A stretch of 64,000 nucleotides of DNA, taken from the IMG/VR virus record IMGVR_UViG_3300042924_004713, positions 1-64,000 of that record; one strand, written 5' to 3'. Origin of the DNA: a virus. This document shows, piece after piece, positions 33,587-41,863 of this stretch (position 1 is its first letter; each line of letters opens with the position of its first letter). The notes below the pieces were generated by a model that had not been told where the DNA came from, searched no databases, and saw only the letters and a program-made list of their open reading frames with translations. The position numbers and the translations under genes are program-made.

Positions 33587-33763
33587 ATGAGAGCAAGAGA
33601 ATTCATAGGCGAAGATGTATCAACTACCAGCGCCAGTATTGCCCCGGTTGCACAGAGCCTGGGACACATGCCAATGATCAGTCGCATGGGCCGAGTGCCT
33701 ACTGTGCATAAATATCAGACTAGAAAACCTAAACGGACTAAAAATGCTGGCAGAATCGCTTAA
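33587..33763 (+). CDS. Very small MRAREF-leader peptide
   Basis: 58 residues. Leader MRAREFIGEDVS fits the capsid-targeting-like family (IGE|D). The rest is Ser/Ala-rich and then basic (KYQTRKPKRTKN). The 3' part overlaps the Dps-like gene by 20 bases and contains a late box for it. No ribosome binding site is obvious, but the start one base after the previous stop supports coupling. Likely a packaged basic peptide like T4 internal proteins. Confidence 0.6.
   Translation: MRAREFIGEDVSTTSASIAPVAQSLGHMPMISRMGRVPTVHKYQTRKPKRTKNAGRIA
33708..33714 (+). promoter_or_regulatory. T4-type late promoter box (ATAAATA) before the Dps-like gene
   Basis: GCATAAATATC lies 29 bases before the ATG at 33744, the spacing usual for T4 late promoters. 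Confidence 0.5.
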
Positions 33764-34187
33764 AACTATATTGGCTTCAAGCTACGCTTATGTGATCAAA
33801 GCGCAGTTTTTTCATTGGAACGTAGAAGGGCCTGACTTTGCTCAACTGCATGATTTCTTTGGCAAGATCTACGAAGAAGTCTATGACAATTCCATTGATC
33901 GCTGTGCTGAATTCATCAGAGTACTTGATGACTACGCTCCGGGTAGTTTTGAACGATTCGCGGAACTGTCTATTATATCTGGACAAATCAAAGTACCTCG
34001 TGCTCGACTCATGCTGGAAGAACTATTACAAGATACAAATAATATGTTGGCATTGTTAAACACTGCGTTTCAAGAAGCAGATGCAGATCAACAGCAAGGT
34101 ATTGCTGACTTTCTGGCCGAACGAATTGACGCCATGGGCAAACATCGTTGGATGTTGAGATCGTTTCTCAAGGAAGCACGAGCATGA
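33744..34187 (+). CDS. Dps-like ferritin-fold protein
   Basis: 147 residues. The Dps signature is clear: AQFFHWNVEGPDFAQLHDFF, followed by YDNSIDRCAEFIR carrying the ferroxidase Asp and Glu, all on the expected helices. Dps dodecamers oxidise iron with peroxide and protect DNA. Length fits the family, without a long basic N-tail. It lies between two MRAxEF-type or related cargo genes, so packaging in the head is possible. The start follows a late box and the ATGA overlap couples it to the next gene. Confidence 0.88.
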   Translation: MLAESLKTILASSYAYVIKAQFFHWNVEGPDFAQLHDFFGKIYEEVYDNSIDRCAEFIRVLDDYAPGSFERFAELSIISGQIKVPRARLMLEELLQDTNNMLALLNTAFQEADADQQQGIADFLAERIDAMGKHRWMLRSFLKEARA

Positions 34188-35065
34188 ACGATATCTACAC
34201 CATCCTAGCCAGACTGGAAGCCATACAAGAAGGCAGTACCACGCCAACTAAACTGTCAAAAGATCTCAACCCGCAACAAAAAGCAGTGCCTCAATTGCCT
34301 GCTCTGTTCAAGCCTAATAAGATTTCAGTTCTGGGTGCCAAAACTGATCCAGATCATCCCATGCGTGGTTACGCAGTGGGTGCAAGTGAAAGTGCTGAAA
34401 CCGAAGTAGAAGAAGACTGGCGCAGTGCCGCAGCAGCAGGTGCATTGGCCGCTGCTAACCTTCTGGGTACACCGGCTCAAGCAACAGAACCTGTGAAACC
34501 AATCACAGTAGCGCATGTGACCATAGATGGTGAAACACGCACATACAATCTTGGTGATAGATTTAAAAGTTCCAAAGAAGCAGAAAAGTTTATCAGCGAT
34601 GTACTAGATCGTCAAGGGCTGTCAGGTTACAGTCTTGACATCAAGACCGGCGTGCCAAAGAACACAGACAGCACAGCAATGAAAGAACAAATAATCGCAG
34701 CCGAAGACATGCTGGGCAAAATACGTCGTGACTTAGCAGATTACCTCCGCAGCGTAGAAGATGAACTAGTGGGACGAGATAGATCACTGATACGCAAGGC
34801 CAAGCAAGAACTCGCCAAACCTGACATTGAAAAGTTTCTACCAGTCAAAGTTATCAGCACCGACGATGGTAAAGAACTCAGAATACATGGCAACGAAGAC
34901 GATGGATTTAGAATCAGTGTGCATGAAAAAATGCTACCCACTGCATTTGAAAGCCTTGAAGAAGCCAGCATGGCCTGCGAAATGTACTGTGCTCGTAGGC
35001 GTGGCCAGCCCATGGAAGCCAATCCAGACTACGTGGATGAGCGCGACAGCACAGCAAAGCATTAG
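34184..35065 (+). CDS. Probable packaged protein with internal signal-peptide-like segment
   Basis: 293 residues, ATGA overlap with the Dps-like gene. The N-terminus MNDIYTILARLEAIQE-GS has an IQE|G prohead-protease-type site, then LNPQQKAVPQLPALFKPN, a linker motif I associate with phage head proteins. At residues 76-100 EEDWRSAAAAGALAAANLLG then TPAQAT looks like a signal peptide in mid-protein, as in the 1603- and 525-residue proteins. The rest has a small beta unit (HVTIDGETRTYNLGDRF), a helical region, and an EDDGFRISVHEKM module with two Cys near the C-terminus. Function unknown. Confidence 0.75.
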   Translation: MNDIYTILARLEAIQEGSTTPTKLSKDLNPQQKAVPQLPALFKPNKISVLGAKTDPDHPMRGYAVGASESAETEVEEDWRSAAAAGALAAANLLGTPAQATEPVKPITVAHVTIDGETRTYNLGDRFKSSKEAEKFISDVLDRQGLSGYSLDIKTGVPKNTDSTAMKEQIIAAEDMLGKIRRDLADYLRSVEDELVGRDRSLIRKAKQELAKPDIEKFLPVKVISTDDGKELRIHGNEDDGFRISVHEKMLPTAFESLEEASMACEMYCARRRGQPMEANPDYVDERDSTAKH

Positions 35066-35168
35066 ATGACCACCTTAGGACCGTAAGTGTTGGTCGTAGG
35101 CGGCTGCTGCCTGTGAACTAGAACCGCTACCTCTCGTTCCAAAGTGAGCTTTTATAATAACAATAATA
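35066..35168 (+). other. Structured intergenic region, no gene seen
   Basis: About 100 bases that can form three hairpins: GACC/GGTC, GTAG-CGG/CCG-CTAC around AGGC/GCCT, and a CTC/GAG stem before TTTTATAAT. It does not fold as a canonical tRNA. It may stabilise or end the upstream mRNA. Confidence 0.35.
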
Positions 35169-35372
35169 ATGATCTACACCAGATGGATCGACGACGAAGA
35201 ATGGTACCATGTGTGCAATGATCATGGCGACTGTTTGATCCACACACGCAACCGACAACTGGCCTATTTTGTAGAACAACACAGTCGTGGTCTACCCCGT
35301 GGTTTATATCTGAGCATTGGCGGAGATCGACGTAGAGATAAAAAGCGTCCGTTGTTTAGGCGTCAACGCTGA
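35169..35372 (+). CDS. Small basic protein of unknown function
   Basis: 67 residues: MIYTRWIDDEEWYHVC at the start, a central HTRNRQLAYFVEQHSRGLPRG stretch, and a basic tail (RRRDKKRPLFRRQR). Likely nucleic-acid binding by charge only. Convergent with the methyltransferase gene, overlapping by 10 bases. Confidence 0.6.
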   Translation: MIYTRWIDDEEWYHVCNDHGDCLIHTRNRQLAYFVEQHSRGLPRGLYLSIGGDRRRDKKRPLFRRQR

Positions 35373-36109
35373 CGCTGCCAAACATACCTTGCACCACGAT
35401 TTAGCGTTTGATCCTGAGTTTCACCAATGAATCCTTGATAGGCTGACATCACAGGCGTTTGTCCTAGAGCTTCGCTGATCATGGGCACAACACTGAGATG
35501 ATCTATACGAATGTCCATGCACAGCCTGCCTCCAATTCGCAAACTTTGCAACACCTGTGGCCAGTACATTTCAAACGGTAGATGCCAACACCAGCACCAT
35601 GTGCTGATCACAAGATCTAGATCCTGTGGCCAAGGGCTATCTGGTGGTTGGAGCACGAAACGCTGCCTAGCCAACTGGTTCGCTGTTAACAATTCTTCAA
35701 CCACGGGCCAAGAATTATAATAGGGATGATCTGATCCATGTCTGACATAGTATGCAGGATCATAGGTAAAGTCGTTTTGATCAACCAGCCAAAATCTAGA
35801 TTCTGGAAGTATCTTGGCAGCTATGATGTCCAGTATGCCTAATCCAGAACCAAGGTCCAATATCCTAGCATCAGCAGCTAGATCAAACGCACCTAGACGT
35901 TCGCATCTTTGCCAGTGCCATGTATAATATTCTGACAGTTTACCGGAAAGATCAGGAGCTGCACTGTTGATAAAATTACCGGTTTGAATTTTAACTAGAT
36001 TCTCACAGAGAGGATCTATAGGAAACTGTAGATCAACATTTTGGAATTTAGTTACAACAGAAAAATCTATCTGTGGAAATGTGGGTTTGAAAGTCAAAAC
36101 AGTTGACAC
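35363..36109 (-). CDS. SAM-dependent methyltransferase
   Basis: 248 residues on the minus strand from a GTG at 36109. Motif I is RILDLGSGLGILDIIAA (about residues 82-98); SRFWLVDQND gives the acidic ribose-binding residue, and DLVISTWCWCW sits at the motif IV strand. The C-terminus has the usual GGRLCMDIRIDHL strand. Substrate unknown. Flanked by genes on the other strand, and shares a short divergent spacer with the DsbA-like gene. Confidence 0.82.
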   Translation of the reverse strand: MSTVLTFKPTFPQIDFSVVTKFQNVDLQFPIDPLCENLVKIQTGNFINSAAPDLSGKLSEYYTWHWQRCERLGAFDLAADARILDLGSGLGILDIIAAKILPESRFWLVDQNDFTYDPAYYVRHGSDHPYYNSWPVVEELLTANQLARQRFVLQPPDSPWPQDLDLVISTWCWCWHLPFEMYWPQVLQSLRIGGRLCMDIRIDHLSVVPMISEALGQTPVMSAYQGFIGETQDQTLNRGARYVWQRQR

Positions 36110-36149
36110 CTATTGAAGTAGAAGCTAAAATACTTATCTAGGAGGATTT

Positions 36150-36407
36150 ATGAACCGAACATTCAGTGCAGAACAAAAAGCCAAACTCACGCAATTGATC
36201 AACGAAGGCATGCAGGTCATGCACGAAGTTGAAACACTCAATGGTGGTTTGAGCGACACTATCAAGGCAGTTGCAGAAGAATTGGAAATCAAACCCAATG
36301 TTTTGAAAAAAGCCATTAGACTCGCTCACAAAGCTGAATTTGGCAAAGAACAGCAGGATCATGCACTACTAGAAGAGATTCTTACCACAGTAGGCAAGAC
36401 TTTGTGA
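36150..36407 (+). CDS. dsbA: DsbA-like small DNA-binding protein (T4 late transcription accessory)
   Basis: 85 residues, helical and charged: INEGMQVMHEVETLNGGLSD, then VAEELEIKPNVLKKAIRLAH, a probable helix-turn-helix, and a C-terminal helix (EEILTTVGKTL). Layout and size match the T4-type DsbA family, a double-stranded DNA-binding protein that binds near late promoters. This fits the late boxes seen in the window. Strong ribosome binding site (TAGGAGG). GTGA overlap with the next gene. Confidence 0.75.
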   Translation: MNRTFSAEQKAKLTQLINEGMQVMHEVETLNGGLSDTIKAVAEELEIKPNVLKKAIRLAHKAEFGKEQQDHALLEEILTTVGKTL

Positions 36408-37450
36408 CCCGTAGAATCATTTTATTTGATTCAAAAAACTATCAAAACCAGGTCTGTCTAAGTCCGTTTGTCAGTGTTGAAATAGATGTACAAGGTAATG
36501 TGCGAATGTGTGGCTGTCAGGCCTGGATGCCCACCATCGTAGGAAATCTGTTTGAACAGAGTTTGCCAGAGATGTTGTCGTCGCCTTTGGCTCGTGCTAT
36601 TAGAACCAGTATAGCCGATGGAACCTATAGATACTGCAATGAAAAAACCTGTGGTATTATTGCCAGTGGAGCACTGAACAGTGTTCACACAGTTCCACCA
36701 GAAGTCGCACTGCAACTCAAAGACAACACCAGATGGAGCTTGCCACATGAAATTTTCTTGGCAGGTGACTTGACCTGTAATCTAAGCTGTCCAAGCTGTA
36801 GGAACAGTGTGATCACAGTGCCTGATCACGAAGTAGAGCAACAGATGCGGCTTGGTGAAATTCTCAGAGCTAATCTTTTTCCTGAACCCACTGATCAGTC
36901 AATAAAAATACATGTCAGCACCAGTGGTGAGGTGTTTGCAAGCCCAAGACTACTGTCTTTTATCAACAGCCTGGATGTTGATCAGTTTCCTAATCTTAGA
37001 CTACATCTGCAGACCAATGGACTACTGATGCCTGCAAGATGGCATCGTTTGGGCAACATGGCTCAACGAGTTGACAAGGTCACAGTCACAGTTGATGCTG
37101 CCCAAGCTAATACATATGAGCTCCTAAGACGCGGCGGTCGTTGGGCCGACATTGTCAAAGCTCTGGAGTGGAGTTCAGATCACTGTGTGGCCAACAACAT
37201 TGACCTGCATCTTCGTATGGTGGTTCAACGTGACAATTGGCAGCAGATGCAAGAGTTCTATGACATGGCCATGCTATATAAAGCAACCCTGGTTGAGTTT
37301 ACTCGCATCAGCAACTGGGGGACTTTTGATGCTGTGGCCTTTGCTGAGGTTGACGTTTTTGATCCACAACATGATCAATATGTTCCAGCACAAAACCTGC
37401 TACAACAAATAAGAATTTTGCCAAATGTGTTTGTTTCTGGCGGATTATAA
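36404..37450 (+). CDS. Radical SAM protein with N-terminal SPASM-like domain
   Basis: 348 residues from a GTG overlapping the previous stop. Residues 18-95 have the SPASM/twitch plan: VCLSPFVSVEIDVQGNVRMC, then GNLFEQSLPEM, a conserved Arg-Ser region and YRYCNEKTCG, giving Cys for an auxiliary cluster. The radical SAM core follows: FLAGDLTCNLSCPSC (CX3CX2C). SPASM domains normally sit after the core, so the order is inverted or permuted. Family members often modify peptides, including tungsten or mycofactocin types; the substrate here is not known. Confidence 0.8.
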   Translation: MTRRIILFDSKNYQNQVCLSPFVSVEIDVQGNVRMCGCQAWMPTIVGNLFEQSLPEMLSSPLARAIRTSIADGTYRYCNEKTCGIIASGALNSVHTVPPEVALQLKDNTRWSLPHEIFLAGDLTCNLSCPSCRNSVITVPDHEVEQQMRLGEILRANLFPEPTDQSIKIHVSTSGEVFASPRLLSFINSLDVDQFPNLRLHLQTNGLLMPARWHRLGNMAQRVDKVTVTVDAAQANTYELLRRGGRWADIVKALEWSSDHCVANNIDLHLRMVVQRDNWQQMQEFYDMAMLYKATLVEFTRISNWGTFDAVAFAEVDVFDPQHDQYVPAQNLLQQIRILPNVFVSGGL

Positions 37451-37459
37451 GATTGTTTG

Positions 37460-37488
37460 TTGACATTCTTTGCTTTTTTATATACAAT
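37460..37488 (+). promoter_or_regulatory. Strong sigma70-type promoter before DNA polymerase
   Basis: TTGACA, a 17-base spacer, TACAAT. The ATG at 37495 starts 7 bases after the -10 box, so the predicted +1 is the start codon itself and the mRNA would be leaderless. No ribosome binding site is present. Confidence 0.75.
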
Positions 37489-37494
37489 AACTAG

Positions 37495-40161
37495 ATGAGT
37501 TATGTTGACGCCCTTTTTGATCGTGACCACGATCGCATACATGTAGTAGAACGCAGAAACGGCGAACGCCGTTATCAAGAATATCCTGCCAACTATGTTT
37601 TCTATTATGATGATCCTCGCGGTAAGTTTCAGAGCATATATGGAACTCCCGTGTCTAGATTCTCTACACGGAGTAACAAGGAGTTTCGTAAGGAACTGCG
37701 TATTCAAAGTGGAAAACAATGTTATGAGTCGGACATCAATCCGGTATTTCGTTGTCTAGAGGACAACTACAAAGGCCAGGATGCACCCAAACTCAACGCA
37801 GCATTTTTTGACATTGAAGTAGACTTTGATCCTGAACGTGGTTACAGCAGACCCGACGATCCTTTCAACGCAATCACAGCCATCTCGGTATATCTTGGTT
37901 GGTTGGATCAACTAGTGACCATGGCAGTGCCACCGCGCAGTGTGAGCATGGAGACTGCACAGGATCTTGTGAAAGATTTCCCCAACACTTTTTTGTTTGG
38001 CACAGAAGCAGAGATGTTGGCTATGTTTTTGGATCTCATAGACGATGCTGACGTGCTGTCGGGTTGGAACTCAGAAGGCTATGATATTCCCTACACAGTT
38101 CAACGTATCACTAGAGTTCTCAGCAAAGATGACACACGCAAATTCTGTTTATGGGGACAGTTTCCAAAACAACGAACGTTTGAACGCTTTGGTGCAGAAG
38201 CCCTGACATTTGACCTTGTGGGTCGAGTGCATATGGACTATATGCAACTTTATAGGAAATACACTTATGAAGAACGTCACAGCTACAGCCTTGATTCAAT
38301 CCTTGAATACGAAGAACTTGAGGGCAAGACCAAATACGAAGGTACGTTGGATCAACTCTACAATCAAGACTTCCGCAAGTTCATCGAGTATAACAGACAA
38401 GACGTTAATGGACTGGCCTCGCTCGACAAAAAGCTCAAGTTCTTGGATCTAGCCAACACACTAGCACATGAAAACACAGTGCTGCTGCCTACCACAATGG
38501 GTGCAGTGGCTGTGACAGAACAGGCTATTATTAACGAAGCCCACGAACGTGGTATGGTTGTGCCCAACAGACAGGAGAGACACAGTGATGACGACACACA
38601 AGCGGCAGGTGCCTATGTTGCTTATCCCAAAAAAGGGCTCCACGAATGGATTGGCTCCATTGACATCAACAGCCTCTATCCCTCAGCGATCCGCGCTCTT
38701 AACATGGCACCGGAGACCATTGTTGGCCAACTCCGGCCGCACATGACCAATCGGTATATACAAGAAAGGCAACAGCAAGGCATGAGCTTTGCTGCTTCAT
38801 GGGAAGGATTGTTTGGCACACTAGAATATACCGCTGTTATGGAACAACAGCGGGGCACTGAAATCATTATTGATTGGCAATCAGGCGAAGAGTCAGTTCA
38901 CAGTGCAGCAGAAGTATGGCGCATGATTTTTGACAGTCGTCAACCTTGGATGCTCAGTGCCAATGGTACTATTTTTACTTACGAACGCGAAGGCGTGGTT
39001 CCTGGCTTGCTGAAACGTTGGTATGCTGAACGTAAGGACATGCAGAAAAAAGCCAGAGAATACGAAGGAGTAGATGATGCACAATTTGAATACTGGGACA
39101 AACGCCAACTCGTCAAGAAGATTAATCTTAATAGTTTGTATGGCGCTATTCTTAACCCCGGTTGTAGGTTTTTTGATAAGCGCATTGGTCAGTCTACTAC
39201 TCTTACTGGACGGGCGATTGCGAAGCACATGGACGCACACGTCAACGAATGCCTCACAGGACGATACGACCACGTCGGAGAAACCATAATCTATGGCGAC
39301 ACAGACTCATGTTACTTTTCTGCTTGGCCTGTGCTCAAGAAAGAAGTAGAGTCTGGGCGAATGGAATGGAACAGCGATATCTGTATTCAACTCTACAATG
39401 GCATTGCAGATCAAGTCAACGAAAGCTTCCCTGCTTTCATGGAAACAGCTTTTCATGTGCCAAGAGAAATGGGTTCAGTGATACGCGGCGGGCGTGAACT
39501 TGTGGCCACCAAGGGTCTGTTTATCACCAAGAAACGCTATGCTGTGATGTACATAGACAAAGAAAACAAACGTGTTGACATCAACGGCAAGCCGGGCAAG
39601 GTCAAGGCCATGGGGCTTGATCTCAAACGTTCAGACACTCCCAAGGTAATTCAAGACTTCTTGAGTGAAGTTCTCAATGATGTGCTACAAGGCGCCAATC
39701 GTGAACAGATAGTGGAAAAGATACGTCAGTTTAAATTTGATTTTAAAGAGCGCCCAGGTTGGGAAAAAGGTTCACCCAAGCGTGTGAACAACTTGACCAA
39801 GTTTGTGAAAGCCGAAGAACGCGAAGGTAGAGCCAATATGCCAGGACATGTACGTGCTGCCATGAACTGGAATGTTATGCGTAAAATGATGGGCGATAAC
39901 TATTCAATGCAGATCATGGATGGCGCCAAGGTAATTGTTTGTAAACTCAAAAACAATCCATTGAACTGGACATCAATTGCCTATCCCACAGATGAGCTGC
40001 ACTTGCCTCAATGGTTTAGAGAACTGCCATTCGATGACAATGGCATGGAATCAACTGTGATTGATGGCAAAGTAGATAATCTACTGGGTGTGTTGGACTG
40101 GGATCTGGAAGGCTCAACCAATACTACCAACACTTTTCAAAGTCTATTTGATTTTTCATGA
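37495..40161 (+). CDS. 43: Family B DNA polymerase (T4 gp43-like)
   Basis: 888 residues, the length of T4 gp43. Seen: exonuclease motif I FFDIEVDFD (Asp-Ile-Glu at 106-108), exo II region VLSGWNSEGYDIPY, exo III EYNRQDVNGLASL; polymerase motif A DINSLYPSAIRALN (Asp 390), motif B KINLNSLYGAIL (Lys near 542) and motif C YGDTDSCYFS (Asp 602 and 604). All catalytic residues for 5'-3' synthesis and 3'-5' proofreading are present. It should replicate the phage genome with the sliding clamp at 41141. Leaderless transcription from the promoter just before it is likely. Confidence 0.97.
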   Translation: MSYVDALFDRDHDRIHVVERRNGERRYQEYPANYVFYYDDPRGKFQSIYGTPVSRFSTRSNKEFRKELRIQSGKQCYESDINPVFRCLEDNYKGQDAPKLNAAFFDIEVDFDPERGYSRPDDPFNAITAISVYLGWLDQLVTMAVPPRSVSMETAQDLVKDFPNTFLFGTEAEMLAMFLDLIDDADVLSGWNSEGYDIPYTVQRITRVLSKDDTRKFCLWGQFPKQRTFERFGAEALTFDLVGRVHMDYMQLYRKYTYEERHSYSLDSILEYEELEGKTKYEGTLDQLYNQDFRKFIEYNRQDVNGLASLDKKLKFLDLANTLAHENTVLLPTTMGAVAVTEQAIINEAHERGMVVPNRQERHSDDDTQAAGAYVAYPKKGLHEWIGSIDINSLYPSAIRALNMAPETIVGQLRPHMTNRYIQERQQQGMSFAASWEGLFGTLEYTAVMEQQRGTEIIIDWQSGEESVHSAAEVWRMIFDSRQPWMLSANGTIFTYEREGVVPGLLKRWYAERKDMQKKAREYEGVDDAQFEYWDKRQLVKKINLNSLYGAILNPGCRFFDKRIGQSTTLTGRAIAKHMDAHVNECLTGRYDHVGETIIYGDTDSCYFSAWPVLKKEVESGRMEWNSDICIQLYNGIADQVNESFPAFMETAFHVPREMGSVIRGGRELVATKGLFITKKRYAVMYIDKENKRVDINGKPGKVKAMGLDLKRSDTPKVIQDFLSEVLNDVLQGANREQIVEKIRQFKFDFKERPGWEKGSPKRVNNLTKFVKAEEREGRANMPGHVRAAMNWNVMRKMMGDNYSMQIMDGAKVIVCKLKNNPLNWTSIAYPTDELHLPQWFRELPFDDNGMESTVIDGKVDNLLGVLDWDLEGSTNTTNTFQSLFDFS

Positions 40162-41102
40162 AACTAAGTGATTTGGTTCACTACAGAAACATACTACTGG
40201 CCAATCGCAGCCAGGAATGGCGCTGGCCTTTGCAAAACTATCTTGATCTGCAACAACGCAGTATGAGACAAAATGTTGATACCCGTAATAAGTTTGAAAC
40301 ACAATTGGAACACAACATTGGTCAAGTGGCCACGGCACTGGGAAATCTAGAAGACTGTATCACTGACATCATTGCCAATGTAAACAAGATGATATCAGAA
40401 ATAGAACCACAGTACTTTGCTAAAAGCTACAATTGGTATCAACAAGAATCCAGTTTTGAAACAGTGGATTACATATTGAATCGTAGACTACGGGTGCCTG
40501 CGGAAGACTTTGAACCTTTGCAATATCGTGTTAAAAATCTTACCGACTGGCGTTATCCATTGCTGTGCATACGCCCCGGACGTGAAGATCATATACGCTG
40601 GTTGGTGCCAGCGCATCCGTTGTATATTGCAGATACCGAACATGAACTGTTAAAACCTGCCATTGAACTGTTCAATCCTAAATATCAAAGACATCTACGT
40701 CCTTATAAGATTCGCGAGGATCACAGTCAGATGTTTGACTTTATTCCAGACGAACAGTTGGGGTTGATCTATTCCTATTACTTTTTTAATTTTAGACCGT
40801 TTGAAGTAATCAAACGATATCTGTCTGAACTGTATCACAAACTCAGACCAGGTGGATCAATCATCTTTACCTTTAACAACTGCGACTACTCAGGCGGTGT
40901 GCGTTTAACTGAAAATCAGTTTTGTTGTTACACTCCTGGTAAGATGTTGCAACGCTTGGTTGAAAGTCTGGGTTTTATCCACATGGAAACCTGCAACACC
41001 GACAACGGACTATACTGGATGCACCTACAACGTCCGGGCAATCTTGAAACTTTACGTGCTGGGCAGAACCTTGCAAAAATCATTCCTAAAACAGTTGAAT
41101 GA
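40158..41102 (+). CDS. Methyltransferase-like protein
   Basis: 314 residues, overlapping the polymerase gene by 4 bases. The C-terminal half resembles the end of a class I methyltransferase (SELYHKLRPGGSIIFTFNNC, FCCYTPGKMLQRLVESLGFI), and an upstream YIADTEHELLKPAIELFN may hold the acidic residue. The glycine-rich motif I is not clear, so SAM binding is doubtful. The N-terminal 120 residues are helical and may bind protein or DNA. It sits between polymerase and clamp, but no replication role is known. Confidence 0.6.
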   Translation: MKLSDLVHYRNILLANRSQEWRWPLQNYLDLQQRSMRQNVDTRNKFETQLEHNIGQVATALGNLEDCITDIIANVNKMISEIEPQYFAKSYNWYQQESSFETVDYILNRRLRVPAEDFEPLQYRVKNLTDWRYPLLCIRPGREDHIRWLVPAHPLYIADTEHELLKPAIELFNPKYQRHLRPYKIREDHSQMFDFIPDEQLGLIYSYYFFNFRPFEVIKRYLSELYHKLRPGGSIIFTFNNCDYSGGVRLTENQFCCYTPGKMLQRLVESLGFIHMETCNTDNGLYWMHLQRPGNLETLRAGQNLAKIIPKTVE

Positions 41103-41123
41103 TCTAAATATCTCTGTTATCAT
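41095..41123 (+). promoter_or_regulatory. Nested sigma70-type and late promoter before sliding clamp
   Basis: TTGAAT, 17-base spacer, TATCAT; the spacer contains CTAAATA (41104-41110), a T4-type late box. The ribosome binding site AAAGGAGA precedes the ATG at 41141. Confidence 0.5.
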
Positions 41124-41140
41124 ATACAAAAGGAGAACAC

Positions 41141-41863
41141 ATGAGAGACCAATTACTTGATCTAGTTGAACACACCTATGACCTTGGCTGCATTGATCTA
41201 ATCAAGATCGATGGCACGGACAAAGAAACCACAATTTTTGGCTACGCCGAAAACAAAAACGTAGTACTAGAAGGCAAATTTCATACACCAGTGGCCGAAT
41301 TCATTGGACACTTTGGTATGCCCAATCTCAGCAAGTTGAAAATTCTGCTGAACTTGCCTGAGTATCGAGAAAACGCCAAGCTCAGTATCACCAAGAAAAC
41401 CAACGGTGATCCTGATGGCGTATACTTTGAAAATCAAACAGGTGACTTTCACAACACCTATAGATTCATGTCAGCTGACATCGTGAGTCAACAAGTGAAA
41501 GATGTCAAGTTCAAAGGAGTGAACTGGGACGTGGAGTTTGAACCCACTGTGGCGTCAATTCAAAGACTTCGCATGCAGGCACAGGCCAACTCAGATGAAC
41601 CTTTGTTGCAGGTACAGGTTGACAAACAGAATCTCAAGTTCTTGTTTGGTGATCACAGCACACATGCTGGCAACTTTGTGTTTCATGCAGGAGTATCCGG
41701 TGTTCTAAAACGTCCATGGGCATATCCAGTGGCAGTGGTACAATCAATTTTGAATCTCAATGGTGACAAGAAAGTTCGTTTTTCAGATGGTGGAGCTGCT
41801 GAAATCGTGGTTGATTCTGGATTGGCTACCTACAGCTACATTATGCCCGCACATCAGAAATGA
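41141..41863 (+). CDS. 45: Sliding clamp (T4 gp45-like)
   Basis: 240 residues, near the T4 gp45 length (228). The plan of the T4 clamp is visible: an N-terminal helix (MRDQLLDLVEHTYDLG), IDLIKIDGTDKETTIFGYAE, KLKILLNLPEYRENAKLSI and a C-terminal domain ending in SYIMPAHQK. The clamp tethers polymerase to DNA and in T4 also activates late transcription with gp33 and gp55, in line with the late boxes here. Motifs are diverged, so the call rests on fold pattern, length and position after polymerase. Confidence 0.82.
   Translation: MRDQLLDLVEHTYDLGCIDLIKIDGTDKETTIFGYAENKNVVLEGKFHTPVAEFIGHFGMPNLSKLKILLNLPEYRENAKLSITKKTNGDPDGVYFENQTGDFHNTYRFMSADIVSQQVKDVKFKGVNWDVEFEPTVASIQRLRMQAQANSDEPLLQVQVDKQNLKFLFGDHSTHAGNFVFHAGVSGVLKRPWAYPVAVVQSILNLNGDKKVRFSDGGAAEIVVDSGLATYSYIMPAHQK

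Noticed and set aside
35066-35168. Possible tRNA
   Set aside because: There is a 7-base loop on a 5-pair stem and a GTTCCAA stretch, but no acceptor stem, no T at the position before the anticodon, and the T-arm is mismatched.
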